Below, piece by piece: positions 44,645-54,253 of a stretch of DNA of 64,000 nucleotides. The stretch is from Bacteroidales bacterium (GTDB taxonomy: Bacteria > Bacteroidota > Bacteroidia > Bacteroidales > UBA12077), in the NCBI GenBank assembly GCA_013138975.1, contig WTBR01000132.1:23311-87310 (forward strand), in the 5' to 3' direction. Within the stretch, counting starts at the first letter, position 1, and the number at the start of each line of letters is the position of its first letter. A program made the translations under genes and the position numbers. Below the pieces are notes generated by a model, which saw nothing but the letters and a program-made list of their open reading frames with translations, was not told where the DNA came from and made no database searches.

Positions 44645-45514
44645 ATGAAAAAAAATGCTGTAATATTTTATATCAAGATTGTAACATTAATGATAATTGG
44701 TGTTTTAATTAATAATACTAAAGTATGTGGCAATGACAGTGAATTGGAAGATTTAGTTATATGCGAAGATTCTATTAATTATTATTTTTCGTTATTGGTA
44801 AAGGAGACAATAGATGAAAATAAGATTAAATATAATGATCAAATACTATATTATTTCAATGAGGCATTAAAAAAGAGTGAATCTTTTTCATATTCTTTTA
44901 GTTCATTAAAAAATGTAGGGATAATAACATCCGATGACAATAAATTGCGAATTATAACATGGAATTTACCATACAGTGATAGAACGCATAAATATTTTGG
45001 TTTTATCCAATATAAAGACTCAAAGAAATCTTATAATTTTTATACATTAAACGATAAGTCAGAGAATATTAAAAATGCTGAATATGCAATTTTGAATAAT
45101 AAAAATTGGTACGGTGCATTATATTATAAAATAATTGTGAATAAAAGTAAAGGGAACACCTATTATACCTTGTTAGGAGCCGATTTAAATACTTTATTAA
45201 CGAAAAAGAAAATCATTGAGATATTTTTTATTAATAATGATGGATTGCCTGTTTTTGGGGCTAAGGTTTTTAAAAATAAAAAAACACCTATTACAAGAGT
45301 TATATTTGAATTTAATGCCCAAACAAGTATGACTTTAACTTTTGATCAAGAAAAAGAAATTATAATTTATGATCATTTATCGCCCTCAAGACCAAGTTTA
45401 GAAGGACAGTTTGAATTTTATGGAACTGATTTTTCATACGATGGGTTAAAATTCGAAAGAGGTATCTGGAATTTTTATGAGGATATTGATGTTAGAGATT
45501 ACAATATTGACTAA
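44645..45514 (+). CDS. Exported protein of unknown function
   Basis: About 289 residues from ATG 44645 (start at 44630 also in frame). Signal peptide (VIFYIKIVTLMIIGVLINNTKVCG), then a globular domain without recognised motifs: NVGIITSDDNKLRIITWNLPYSD, YFGFIQYKDSKKSYNFY, KNWYGALYYKIIVNKSKGNTYYTLLGAD and the C-terminal EGQFEFYGTDFSYDGLKFERGIW. Similar secreted proteins occur across Bacteroidota, but I know of no assigned function. The next gene starts 70 bp later on the same strand. Confidence 0.7.
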   Translation: MKKNAVIFYIKIVTLMIIGVLINNTKVCGNDSELEDLVICEDSINYYFSLLVKETIDENKIKYNDQILYYFNEALKKSESFSYSFSSLKNVGIITSDDNKLRIITWNLPYSDRTHKYFGFIQYKDSKKSYNFYTLNDKSENIKNAEYAILNNKNWYGALYYKIIVNKSKGNTYYTLLGADLNTLLTKKKIIEIFFINNDGLPVFGAKVFKNKKTPITRVIFEFNAQTSMTLTFDQEKEIIIYDHLSPSRPSLEGQFEFYGTDFSYDGLKFERGIWNFYEDIDVRDYNID

Positions 45515-45584
45515 TAATAGAATTAATTCACTATTGACTTATAACAGTATTTGCTTTAAATTTATATAAAAATAAAGGCAAAAT

Positions 45585-46130
45585 ATGAAGCGACATGTTT
45601 CAAGATATAATACAAATGTTATTTTCATTGATAATGACGATTCTTATATTAGGGATGTATTAGCTAAATTTGAAGAAGTAAATAGTTATAACATAAAGAT
45701 TTATTCTAGAAGTAAAGATTTTTTTGAAGACTTTAATCATATTGATCAATTTAAAAGGGAGATTTTTATAATTTTTCTTTCTACTTCGTTAGAGTCTGAT
45801 GAACAAAATAACCCAATACAAGTTCTTGATGTATTAAAAAGAATTAAAGAAATTAATTCAAATTCTGAAGTAATTTTATATTCAGATGATGATGATATAA
45901 ACTTAGTTTCAGCCGCTTTTCATCATGGTGCTTATACTTTTATCAAAAAAAATGAAAATATAATTTTAAGAATTGAAAACAATATAAAGGGTATAATAAG
46001 TCAAAAGAATTTTTTAATAAAGAAAGAAAGTAGTAAAAAATTCACATTTTTTTTCTTGCTATTTATTGTTGGCTTAGTAATTTCGCTACTTATATTTTAT
46101 ATGACTTTTCCTGAATGGTTTATATCCTAA
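45585..46130 (+). CDS. Degenerate receiver domain with C-terminal membrane anchor
   Basis: 181 residues. The first ~140 follow a receiver-domain rhythm: VIFIDNDDSYIRDVL (acidic pocket kept, DNDD), IFIIFLSTSL, SEVILYSDDDD and GAYTFIKKNEN (Lys kept). The site that should carry the phospho-accepting Asp is Ser (about Ser66 in FLSTSL), so phosphorylation is unlikely. A basic linker leads to a strong helix (FFFLLFIVGLVISLLIFYM) at 153-173 with a short tail, which is unusual because receivers are normally soluble. Probably a membrane-attached pseudo-receiver that docks partners; function is inferred only from the fold pattern. Confidence 0.6.
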   Translation: MKRHVSRYNTNVIFIDNDDSYIRDVLAKFEEVNSYNIKIYSRSKDFFEDFNHIDQFKREIFIIFLSTSLESDEQNNPIQVLDVLKRIKEINSNSEVILYSDDDDINLVSAAFHHGAYTFIKKNENIILRIENNIKGIISQKNFLIKKESSKKFTFFFLLFIVGLVISLLIFYMTFPEWFIS

Positions 46131-46260
46131 TCTGAAATTTTTTCACATAGTTTTTCTTAATAATATAATCTTGCTGTCTATTTGGCAGTGATTTGTTTTT
46201 GGCACATATATTGAAAAAGGCTCAGTGTAAAAATGATGTTGAACTAAATAAAATATAAAA

Positions 46261-48309
46261 ATGCAAAAAGGTAAAATTGGAGTAACTACAGAGAATATTT
46301 TTCCAATTATTAAGAAGTTTCTATACTCAGATCATGAAATATTTTTAAGAGAACTTGTTTCTAATGCAGTTGATGCATCTCAGAAAATGAAAAAGTTAGC
46401 TTCGCTAGGTGATTTTAAAGGCGAACTGGGAGATTTAACTGTAAATGTTTCTTTAGATTCTGAAAAGAAAACACTTACCATAAGTGACAGAGGTATTGGA
46501 ATGACTTCTGAAGAAATTGATAAGTATATAAATCAGATTGCTTTTTCAAGTGCAGAAGAATTCTTGAATAAATTTAAAGATCAAACAACTATTATTGGAA
46601 AGTTTGGTTTGGGTTTTTATTCATCTTTTATGGTTTCGGAAAAGGTTGAAATTATTACAAAATCTTATAAGGATGATGCAAAAGCAATAAAATGGTCATG
46701 TGACGGGAGTCCTGAATACACAACAGAGGAAGTTGAAAAAGAAGATCGAGGTACAGATATTATTTTATACATCGAGGATGAATCAAAAGAGTTTGCACAA
46801 GAAGGAAAAGTTAATGAGCTATTAAATAAATATTGTCGTTTCCTACCTATTGATATTGCTTTTGGTAAGAAAAAAGAATATAAGGATGGTAAAGAGGTTG
46901 AGACAGATGAGATAAATGTAATTAATGATACTAAACCTTTATGGACTCAAATGCCATCTGAATTAAAGGATGAAAATTATAATGAGTTTTATAATAAACT
47001 TTACCCATCGAATGAGGAATCATTATTCCATATACATTTAAACGTAGATTATCCATTTAATCTTACCGGAATTTTATATTTTCCAAAGATTAAGAATAAC
47101 ATTGAAGTTCAAAAGAATAAGATTCAATTATATTCTAATCAGGTATTTGTTACCGATTCAGTAGAAGGTATTGTACCTGAATTTTTAACTTTACTTCATG
47201 GAGTGCTTGATTCTCCTGATATTCCATTAAATGTTTCTAGAAGTTACTTACAAAGTGATTCTAATGTTAAGAAAATATCAAGTCATATCACTAAGAAAGT
47301 TGGAGATAGACTTGATGATATTTTCAAATCAGATCGCCCTCAATATGAACAAAAGTGGGATGATTTGAAAGTATTTATTATGTATGGAATGTTAACTGAA
47401 GAAAAATTCTATGAAAAAGCTAAGAATTTTACTTTGTTAAAAAGTACGGACGGTAAATATTTTACATTAGAAGAATATGAGACATTAATAAAAGAAAATC
47501 AAACAGATAAGGATAAGAATCTAATTTATTTATACACAACAGATCAGGAAAAACAGTATACCTTTATTGAAAATGCAAAAGCTAAAGGATATGATGTTTT
47601 AATTATGGACGGTCAGTTTGATACTCATTTTATTAATCATATTGAACCAAAGCTAAGTAATTCAAGATTTTTAAGAGTTGATTCTGAAGTAGCTGATAAA
47701 TTAATTGCAAAAGATGAAGTTGTAGAATCAAAACTTTTATCTGAAGATAAAGATCAATTGACTCATATGTTTCAAAGTCAATTACCAAGCTTTGCAACTT
47801 TTACAGTTTCCTTCGAGAACTTAAAAGATACAGATGATCCAATTATGGTTACTCAGTCGGAGTTTATGCGTAGAATGAAAGATATGGCTGCAATGGGTGG
47901 CGGCGGAATGAATTTCTATGGTGAAATGCCCGATAGTTATAATTTAGTTTTAAATTCGAATCATCGATTAGTTGATAAAATACTTGAGCAAAAAGATAAA
48001 AAACTTGGAACAAAAATTTCTAAGATCTTAGAAAGTATAGCACCAATTGAGGAAGAGAAAACAGTATTGGAAAAAGCTAAAGAAGGCAAAAAAGAGGAAG
48101 AAATTAACCAGGCTGATAAAGATAAATTGACAGATGTTGATAAGAAAATTGAAGAGCTAAAAGGACAGAAGAAAGAAATTCTTTCTAATTATGGTGGTGA
48201 AAACAAATATGTTAAGCAACTTATTGATTTAGCGTTGATTGCAAACAATATGTTAAAAGGAGAAGACTTAACTAAATTCGTGAAAAGAAGTGTAGAATTG
48301 ATAAAATAA
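46261..48309 (+). CDS. htpG: Hsp90-family chaperone HtpG
   Basis: 682 residues, within the range for Bacteroidota HtpG. N-terminal GHKL ATPase with LRELVSNAVDAS, ISDRGIGMTSEEI and GKFGLGFYSSFMVS; middle domain with the conserved SLFHIHLNVDYPF and DIPLNVSRSYLQSD; C-terminal dimerisation part with NLVLNSNHRLVDKIL. The linker from about 590 to 630 is rich in Glu/Lys. Dimeric cytosolic chaperone. Monocistronic with a strong terminator. Confidence 0.96.
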   Translation: MQKGKIGVTTENIFPIIKKFLYSDHEIFLRELVSNAVDASQKMKKLASLGDFKGELGDLTVNVSLDSEKKTLTISDRGIGMTSEEIDKYINQIAFSSAEEFLNKFKDQTTIIGKFGLGFYSSFMVSEKVEIITKSYKDDAKAIKWSCDGSPEYTTEEVEKEDRGTDIILYIEDESKEFAQEGKVNELLNKYCRFLPIDIAFGKKKEYKDGKEVETDEINVINDTKPLWTQMPSELKDENYNEFYNKLYPSNEESLFHIHLNVDYPFNLTGILYFPKIKNNIEVQKNKIQLYSNQVFVTDSVEGIVPEFLTLLHGVLDSPDIPLNVSRSYLQSDSNVKKISSHITKKVGDRLDDIFKSDRPQYEQKWDDLKVFIMYGMLTEEKFYEKAKNFTLLKSTDGKYFTLEEYETLIKENQTDKDKNLIYLYTTDQEKQYTFIENAKAKGYDVLIMDGQFDTHFINHIEPKLSNSRFLRVDSEVADKLIAKDEVVESKLLSEDKDQLTHMFQSQLPSFATFTVSFENLKDTDDPIMVTQSEFMRRMKDMAAMGGGGMNFYGEMPDSYNLVLNSNHRLVDKILEQKDKKLGTKISKILESIAPIEEEKTVLEKAKEGKKEEEINQADKDKLTDVDKKIEELKGQKKEILSNYGGENKYVKQLIDLALIANNMLKGEDLTKFVKRSVELIK

Positions 48310-48332
48310 TTAGAAAATAATTGTTTTTTATG

Positions 48333-48361
48333 GCCTGTCAAATACTTGACAGGCTTTTTTT
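48333..48361 (+). terminator. Intrinsic terminator of htpG
   Basis: GCCTGTCAA (48333-48341) and TTGACAGGC (48346-48354) make a perfect 9-bp stem with loop ATAC, followed by seven T. Confidence 0.9.
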
Positions 48362-48398
48362 ATTGTTTATTTTTGTATTTTAGTATTAAAAAGGTGAA

Positions 48399-49142
48399 AT
48401 GAGGTTAATATATAAAATATTGATATGCTTTATTGGTTTAATGTTTATTATGCAATGTCATATTTTATATGCACAAAATCCTATAAAACAAAATAAATTT
48501 GCTTATAATGTTACAAAGACTCCAACTTTTGGATTAAAAGGAGGAGTATTATTATCTACAATTAATGGTGATGAGGCGATAAATAAATACGCAAAAAATA
48601 TAAGTCCCCAGATAGGAATAACAGGCGCCTTCTATTTTAAACCCCAGTTCTCTGTTCGTGGTGAACTTAATTTTGAAGGGAAAGGAGGGCTTTTTGAGAA
48701 TCATGATATGAAAACATCTTTGCAATATCTAAGTTTGCCTGTTTACTTAAAATTTAATTTTACAAGAGATCCTGAAATTTATATCTACGGTGGAGGTTAC
48801 GCTTCTTATTTACTAGCTGCTAAAACAAAAGGTACATATGAAATATTTATAGGAAATGATTATATTTCTGAATCTATTGATGAAGATATTTTACCAAATT
48901 TAAATAAGTTAGATGCAGGAATAGTTGTTGGATTAGGGGTGCAAGGTAGGTTTAATAATCAAATGGATATATTTCTTGATTTTAGATATACTATAGGATT
49001 AATTAATCTGGATAATGGTACAGCAGAATATAGATACAATTTTAATCATGCGCAATTTTGGCCTGAACAAGAGGTAGATAATCCAACGAATAAAGCATTA
49101 ATGTTGACTACAGGGTTTATTTATTATCTTGACTCAAGATAA
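48399..49142 (+). CDS. Outer-membrane beta-barrel (PorT-like) protein
   Basis: 247 residues with signal peptide (ends near ILYAQN). Beta-barrel pattern of the outer-membrane beta-barrel 2 family: FGLKGGVLLSTINGD, SPQIGITGAFYFKPQFSVRGELNFEGKGG, LQYLSLPVYLKFNF, IYIYGGGYASYLL, DAGIVVGLGVQGRF, MDIFLDFRYTIGL. Such small barrels are common and their cargo is usually unknown. No linked genes on the same strand. Confidence 0.82.
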   Translation: MRLIYKILICFIGLMFIMQCHILYAQNPIKQNKFAYNVTKTPTFGLKGGVLLSTINGDEAINKYAKNISPQIGITGAFYFKPQFSVRGELNFEGKGGLFENHDMKTSLQYLSLPVYLKFNFTRDPEIYIYGGGYASYLLAAKTKGTYEIFIGNDYISESIDEDILPNLNKLDAGIVVGLGVQGRFNNQMDIFLDFRYTIGLINLDNGTAEYRYNFNHAQFWPEQEVDNPTNKALMLTTGFIYYLDSR

Positions 49143-49144
49143 AA

Positions 49145-49778
49145 TTATTCACTATTTAGTAAATCTTGAAAGGTTTTTAAGTAGATTCCAACATGATAAC
49201 CATCTAGTAAACCATGATGCCCATTTATGGAAATATTCATAATTTTTTTGTTGCCATTTAGTTCAAATTTTCCAAAAGTTATTTTAGGAACACTATCTTC
49301 GAATTTGTAGTTTCTGGCATGCGATAATCCCGTAATTTTAAACCAAGGTACAGAAGAGTAGTGGATTACATCTTTACGCATAGTATTTTCAGATATCCCT
49401 ATTCCTTTAATTTTCTTAATACGTTCCTCTTCAAGTCTCATTGCCTTACTAAAAACTAAAAGATTATCAGAATTATTCAATAAATGACATTGAGTAAAGA
49501 TTGTCTGCATTATTTAATGTGGTAGAGGCATTTATTTTGTCATAACAAACAACCTTATTATCTTCAATTCTTAATCTGAAATCTTCTAATAAGTTTACTG
49601 CTTTGAGTGATTTATGCAGATAATTATGATAAAATGGAATATTCTCTTTTTTAGATTTTAAATATGCTTTAGAACAATCTATTTCAGAAACAATTCCAAA
49701 GAATGGTTCGTCAAAATTTTTAAACCATTCAAAATGTTCTTTTCTATTCCAATTTTCAATGTCAATTATTTTTTTCAT
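49145..49778 (-). pseudogene. CatA-like O-acetyltransferase, frameshifted
   Basis: The two halves of a chloramphenicol-acetyltransferase-fold protein lie in different frames. The N-terminal half (from 49778) reads IENWNRKEHFEWFKNFDEPFFGIVSEID through DNLYSMSFIE and then stops near 49473. The C-terminal half continues in the next frame as YSDN-like NSDNLLVFSKAMRLEEERIKKIKG, VPWFKITGLSHARN and the catalytic HHGLLDGYHVG. Removing one A in GAATAATTCT (about 49478) would join SFIE to YSDNLLVF without loss, so a single-base insertion explains it. Real inactivation or a sequencing error cannot be told apart here. Intact members are about 210 residues. Confidence 0.85.
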
Positions 49779-49823
49779 TATAAAAATATTATTCTTAGTA
49801 AGTTAGAATCGTTTAGAAAAGAA

Positions 49824-50345
49824 TTAGAAAAGTATTTTAACTTCATTTTTCAAAGCCTCAAGAGCTAAGCTCGTTGGAGATTTATCTAGAGTCATTAAAT
49901 CTTCTAATATAATCTTACTTAATACAAGAGCTGAATCGTCTGGTTTTACTCTAATAGCTGCTCCGTTTATTAATTGAGTGATTTTTGATCGGGAATTTTT
50001 TATTATCTCCCATACTTGTGGTGTTACGTAAATTTGCTGTGAAACATTATGATCAAATTCAAAACGTAAGGTACTTAACAATTCAGACTGTAATTGTTTA
50101 GCAGTCATATTCGGTTTATTTACTCTCATTATTAAAGATTCTGGTGATAATCTTTCAAGTAATAATGCCAATCGTTCATATGCTTGTAGTCGAATAGGAG
50201 TAATAATTTGTTGATTTTTTGAGATTATCTCATAATTTCTTCTGTTTTGATCAATTTTTACAACTTGCTTAATAATTAAAACAGTAGCAATTAAAACAAT
50301 TAAGGCGGGTAGTGTGTATTTTAAAATGTCTAATATTTCATTCAT
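49824..50345 (-). CDS. DUF7935-type membrane protein
   Basis: 173 residues: one N-terminal membrane helix (LPALIVLIATVLIIKQVV), then a cytoplasmic helical domain with IITPIRLQAYERLALLLERLSPESLIMRV, LLSTLRFEFDHNVSQQIYVT and WEIIKNSRSKITQLINGAA. This pattern is a widely conserved Bacteroidota family with no known function. Divergent from the class I aminotransferase gene. Confidence 0.75.
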   Translation of the reverse strand: MNEILDILKYTLPALIVLIATVLIIKQVVKIDQNRRNYEIISKNQQIITPIRLQAYERLALLLERLSPESLIMRVNKPNMTAKQLQSELLSTLRFEFDHNVSQQIYVTPQVWEIIKNSRSKITQLINGAAIRVKPDDSALVLSKIILEDLMTLDKSPTSLALEALKNEVKILF

Positions 50346-50506
50346 GTTCTTGATTTTGATTATTTTAGTTGCAATATAGTTGATATTGTTTTACAACACA
50401 ATTTAATACTTTTTATTTATTTATCTTTACGTTTTTAATAGATACAAATTTAAAAATAAAATATAATGGTTGATGTTAATACATTAACCTTTTTAATTTA
50501 AGAATT

Positions 50507-51703
50507 ATGGAAAATGTTTCAGAAAGAGTATCAAGTCTAGCTATATCACAGACACTTGCTATGAGCCAAAAAAGTCGTGATTTGCAAGAACAAGGTGTAG
50601 ACGTTATTAATTTAAGCGTTGGAGAACCTGATTTTAATACGCCAGAGCATATAAAAGAAGCTGCGATTAAAGCAATTAATGAAAATTATAGTCATTATTC
50701 GCCTGTTCCAGGATTCCCAAAATTGTTAAAAGCAATATCAGATAAATTGAAAAGAGAAAACAATTTGGAATATGGCACTGATCAGATTATTGTTTCGAAC
50801 GGTGCAAAGCATTCTTTAGCAAATGTTATTCTTTCATTAGTAAATAAAGACGACGAGGTTATTGTACCTGCTCCATATTGGGTAAGTTATGTTGAGTTGG
50901 TAAAACTTGCAGAAGGGAAAAATGTTATTATTGAAACTTCTATTGATTCTGATTTTAAAATTACTCCGGAACAATTAAGAATGGCAATTACACCTAAAAC
51001 GAAGGCCTTGTTTTTATGTTCTCCATCAAATCCTTCAGGTAGCTTGTATTCAAGAAATGAGTTGAAAGCTTTAGCCGAAGTTGTTGCAAATAGTGGGGTA
51101 GATATGTATATTTTATCGGATGAAATTTATGAGCATATAAATTTTGTTGGTAAACATGAAAGTATTGCTCAATTTGATTTTATTAGAGATAAAGTAATTA
51201 TAATAAATGGTGTTTCTAAAGGATATGCCATGACAGGATGGCGAATTGGATATATAGCTGCACCAAAATGGATTGCGAAAGCGTGTAATAAAATTCAAGG
51301 TCAGTTAACTTCAGGTGCATCATCAATATCTCAGATGGCTTCAATTGCTGCATTAAATGTAGAAACTTCAGATATATCGAATATGGTAAGTGCATTTAAA
51401 CGTAGGAGGGATCTTGTTGTTAAATTAGCAAGAGGTATTGAAGGTTTTAAAGTAAATGAACCCGAAGGAGCTTTTTATTTATTTCCTGAAGTAAGTAAAT
51501 TTTTTGGTAAATCAAATGGTGATATTACTATAAATAATTCTTCTGATTTGTCAATGTATATTTTAAACCATGCACATGTGGCAACCGTTCCCGGATCGGC
51601 TTTTGGCTCTCCGGATTATATTAGATTTTCTTATGCTACTGCTGATGAGAAATTGGAGGAAGCTATAAGTAGAATGAAAAAAGTACTTGATCAATTAAAA
51701 TAG
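50507..51703 (+). CDS. Class I/II aminotransferase (aspartate aminotransferase type)
   Basis: 398 residues. Fold-type I PLP enzyme of the AspB/AspC subgroup Ib: INLSVGEPDFNTPEHIKEAA, YSHYSPVPGFPKLLKAIS, VSNGAKHSLANVIL, VPAPYWVSYVE, LCSPSNPSGSLYS, ILSDEIYEHI and the PLP lysine in INGVSKGYAMTGWRIGYIAAP, with Arg in YIRFSYA binding the substrate carboxylate. Most likely transfers the amino group between aspartate and 2-oxoglutarate; broader specificity is possible. Shared terminator at 51715-51740 with the convergent SpoIIE gene. Confidence 0.9.
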   Translation: MENVSERVSSLAISQTLAMSQKSRDLQEQGVDVINLSVGEPDFNTPEHIKEAAIKAINENYSHYSPVPGFPKLLKAISDKLKRENNLEYGTDQIIVSNGAKHSLANVILSLVNKDDEVIVPAPYWVSYVELVKLAEGKNVIIETSIDSDFKITPEQLRMAITPKTKALFLCSPSNPSGSLYSRNELKALAEVVANSGVDMYILSDEIYEHINFVGKHESIAQFDFIRDKVIIINGVSKGYAMTGWRIGYIAAPKWIAKACNKIQGQLTSGASSISQMASIAALNVETSDISNMVSAFKRRRDLVVKLARGIEGFKVNEPEGAFYLFPEVSKFFGKSNGDITINNSSDLSMYILNHAHVATVPGSAFGSPDYIRFSYATADEKLEEAISRMKKVLDQLK

Positions 51704-51714
51704 TTTAATTAATA

Positions 51715-51740
51715 AAAAATCCGGTTTAAACCGGATTTTT
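51715..51740. terminator. Bidirectional intrinsic terminator
   Basis: A perfect 13-bp inverted repeat, AAAAATCCGGTTT (51715-51727) and its complement (51728-51740), between two convergent genes. Confidence 0.9.
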
Positions 51741-51742
51741 TA

Positions 51743-53602
51743 TTAATCATTTTTTTCTATGTGCTTACAAACAGTGGCGAAAAGTTCTTTAATATTTATG
51801 GGTTTTGAAATATAGTCGTCGCAGCCTGCTTTAAAACTTTTTTCTTTTTCAGATGACATAGTAAATGCTGTTTGAACAATAATAGGTACATCTTCATCTA
51901 TATGTTTAATTTGTGTTGTTGCTTCTATACCATCCATTACAGGCATTCTAATGTCCATAAGAATAATATCAATATCAGGATTGGTTTTAAATAATTTTAC
52001 TGCTTGTTTTCCGTTTTCTGCATGTATTATTTCTGCATGCGTTTTTTCAAGTGCTTTCCTTAATAATAGAACATTTGATTCATCATCTTCAGCAATTAAA
52101 ATTGTTTTGTCTGCCCAGTCGTAGTCCATTTTAGATGTTACTTCTTCTTTATCAAAAGCAATCTTAAAACCTATAACTAAAATATCATCTAATTGTTTTC
52201 TATCATCTTTCCATTCATCAAAAGATCTTTCAATAATTGATTTTTGTTCATTAAGTGTTTTTGAGCAATTATCTAATAATAGTTTTTTGAAATTGGCAGA
52301 TAAATATTTTCTTCCTTCTGGCCCTCCAAACTGGTCAACAAATCCATCAGAGAATATATATATTAAATCGTCTTTTTGTAATTTTATAATATTATTTTGA
52401 AATGATTCTTTAGCTTTTCTATGAATACCAATTGGCATTCTATCGGCTTTTGTCTCTATTAATTCATTATTTCGAATTAAATATAATGGGTTGTTTGCTC
52501 CTGAATATTCTAATATTTGTTTTTTAAAATCGATTATACACAATGCAATGTCTAAACCATCGCGACTTTCACCAGTAGAACCTGTTTGCCGTAATGAACT
52601 AATTATATGAATTCTAAGTTCGTTTAGAATTTCATTTGCATGAATATTGGAGGTTTTATTAACGATTTCATTTAAAAAAGTAATTCCTAACATGCTCATT
52701 AATGCGCCAGGAACACCATGACCAGTGCAATCAGCCGCTGCAATAAGAACTTTGTCACCAACTTGTTTTGTCCAGTAAAAATCGCCACTAACTATATCGC
52801 GTGGTTGGTAAAATATGAAATGTTCTGAAAGTAAGTACTGAATAAATCTATTTGGAGGTAATACTGCCGATTGAATGCGTTTTGCATATAAAATACTATC
52901 TTCGATTTTTTTATTTTGCTTACGAACAATGTCGTGTTGAATTTTAATTTTATGTTTTTGCTCAGCAATTTTGTCTCCTTGTTTCATTATAAAGTCAAGG
53001 TCTTGCTCCATTAAAGCCTTTTGTTTCTCCATGTCAGTTTTCTCAACTGACAATTGGTCTCTTTCTTTTTGGACTTTAGTTCGTTGGTTCGTAATAACAT
53101 CACCTTGCTTTATATAAAAATTCACTTCTTTTTCCAGGTCAGAAATCTTTTTTTTCTGTTCTTCAAGTTCTTTGTTTAAAGTTGCTTCTTGTTGTTTAAT
53201 TTTTGAAATTTCATGAGCTAATAAAACATATCCTAAAACCTGACCCTTTTCAGATTGTAACTCAGATAAATAAGCACTAAAGTGGTTAATCTCAATATCT
53301 TTTGAAATTGTGAATTCAAATTTTTGATTTATGGTTGTTTCTTTAAGTTTTGTAAGATACTTGTCAAGGTTTAAATTAAAATTGTCTCCAATTTTTATTT
53401 CGTTATAGTGCTTGTTTAATAATGATTTAGGATTTAAGTCAATAGGATTATTGTTTCGAGGAAACTGAATGTCAATATATTGTCCTTCGGTATTTAATAT
53501 AAAAAGAAAGTCAGAAAGCGATGAAATAGTATAATATATATTTTCTTTACTAAGTTCTGTTGTATTGCTTAAAAAATTATTATTTGATTTCGGTTCTTTC
53601 AT
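51743..53602 (-). CDS. SpoIIE-type phosphatase with N-terminal PAS-like and C-terminal receiver domains
   Basis: 619 residues. Order: a PAS-like sensor (about 20-135, YTISSLSDFLFILNTEGQYIDIQF), a long coiled coil (about 138-240), a PP2C/SpoIIE phosphatase domain (about 245-480) with SGDFYWTKQVGDKVLIAAADCTGHGVPGALMSMLG and IFSDGFVDQFGG, then a receiver domain (about 495-615) with DDESN, DIILMDIRMPVMDG and YISKP. The phosphatase probably acts on a phospho-serine protein; the SiaC-like protein at 54254 is a candidate. The gene starts 8 bp after a lone receiver gene on the same strand. Confidence 0.9.
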   Translation of the reverse strand: MKEPKSNNNFLSNTTELSKENIYYTISSLSDFLFILNTEGQYIDIQFPRNNNPIDLNPKSLLNKHYNEIKIGDNFNLNLDKYLTKLKETTINQKFEFTISKDIEINHFSAYLSELQSEKGQVLGYVLLAHEISKIKQQEATLNKELEEQKKKISDLEKEVNFYIKQGDVITNQRTKVQKERDQLSVEKTDMEKQKALMEQDLDFIMKQGDKIAEQKHKIKIQHDIVRKQNKKIEDSILYAKRIQSAVLPPNRFIQYLLSEHFIFYQPRDIVSGDFYWTKQVGDKVLIAAADCTGHGVPGALMSMLGITFLNEIVNKTSNIHANEILNELRIHIISSLRQTGSTGESRDGLDIALCIIDFKKQILEYSGANNPLYLIRNNELIETKADRMPIGIHRKAKESFQNNIIKLQKDDLIYIFSDGFVDQFGGPEGRKYLSANFKKLLLDNCSKTLNEQKSIIERSFDEWKDDRKQLDDILVIGFKIAFDKEEVTSKMDYDWADKTILIAEDDESNVLLLRKALEKTHAEIIHAENGKQAVKLFKTNPDIDIILMDIRMPVMDGIEATTQIKHIDEDVPIIVQTAFTMSSEKEKSFKAGCDDYISKPINIKELFATVCKHIEKND

Positions 53603-53610
53603 TTTGATTA

Positions 53611-53979
53611 CTAATTAAGTATGTATTGCTTAACAATTTTTAATACTTCATTAATATTGATTGGTTTTTGAATTAAATCAGCAGCTCCTTCATCAATAGC
53701 TTTTTGTTTTAAATTATTATCATTTTTAGCTGTAACAAAAACAACAGGTATTTTATTTGTTTCTACGTTACTTTTAATTTTCTTTAAAACAGTGAAACCA
53801 TCAATTATTGGCATCATTATATCTAATAAAATTAAAGAAGGTTTTTTTATTTTTAAATAATTTAAAGCTTCTTTTCCACTACATGCAATTGAAGCGTCTA
53901 TTCCTTCACTTTCGAGTATGCTTTGTAAAAGAAGGTTGTTTGTATTTGAATCATCAACAATTAAAACTATTTTTTCCAT
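53611..53979 (-). CDS. Single-domain response regulator receiver
   Basis: 122 residues: acidic pair VDDSNTN, phospho-acceptor Asp53 in ILLDIMMPIIDG, Thr in VFVTAKND and Lys in DLIQKPININE. There is no output domain, so it acts by protein contact. It is 8 bp upstream of the SpoIIE phosphatase gene and surely co-transcribed with it; the pair may form a phosphorelay controlling phosphatase activity. No histidine kinase is visible nearby. Confidence 0.9.
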   Translation of the reverse strand: MEKIVLIVDDSNTNNLLLQSILESEGIDASIACSGKEALNYLKIKKPSLILLDIMMPIIDGFTVLKKIKSNVETNKIPVVFVTAKNDNNLKQKAIDEGAADLIQKPININEVLKIVKQYILN

Positions 53980-54253
53980 ATATAATGTTAAAATATTTTA
54001 TTTTAAATTGTATTTATTGTTAAGCTCTATATCTTGAACACTTAATAGTGATCTTTTGTTTCAATTAATATGAGTTCTTATAATTTGATGATGTTATTGT
54101 ATATAATGTAGATCGGGTGATTTATTTGTGTATTGCTTGGCTCGAACATTTAAAATTCGATTAAAAAAATTATAGCAAGTAAGACAATTATTCTTTTTCT
54201 TAGTTGAACAATTGAATATTAATTACAGCTTTTAAGTTTAATTCAACTGCTTA

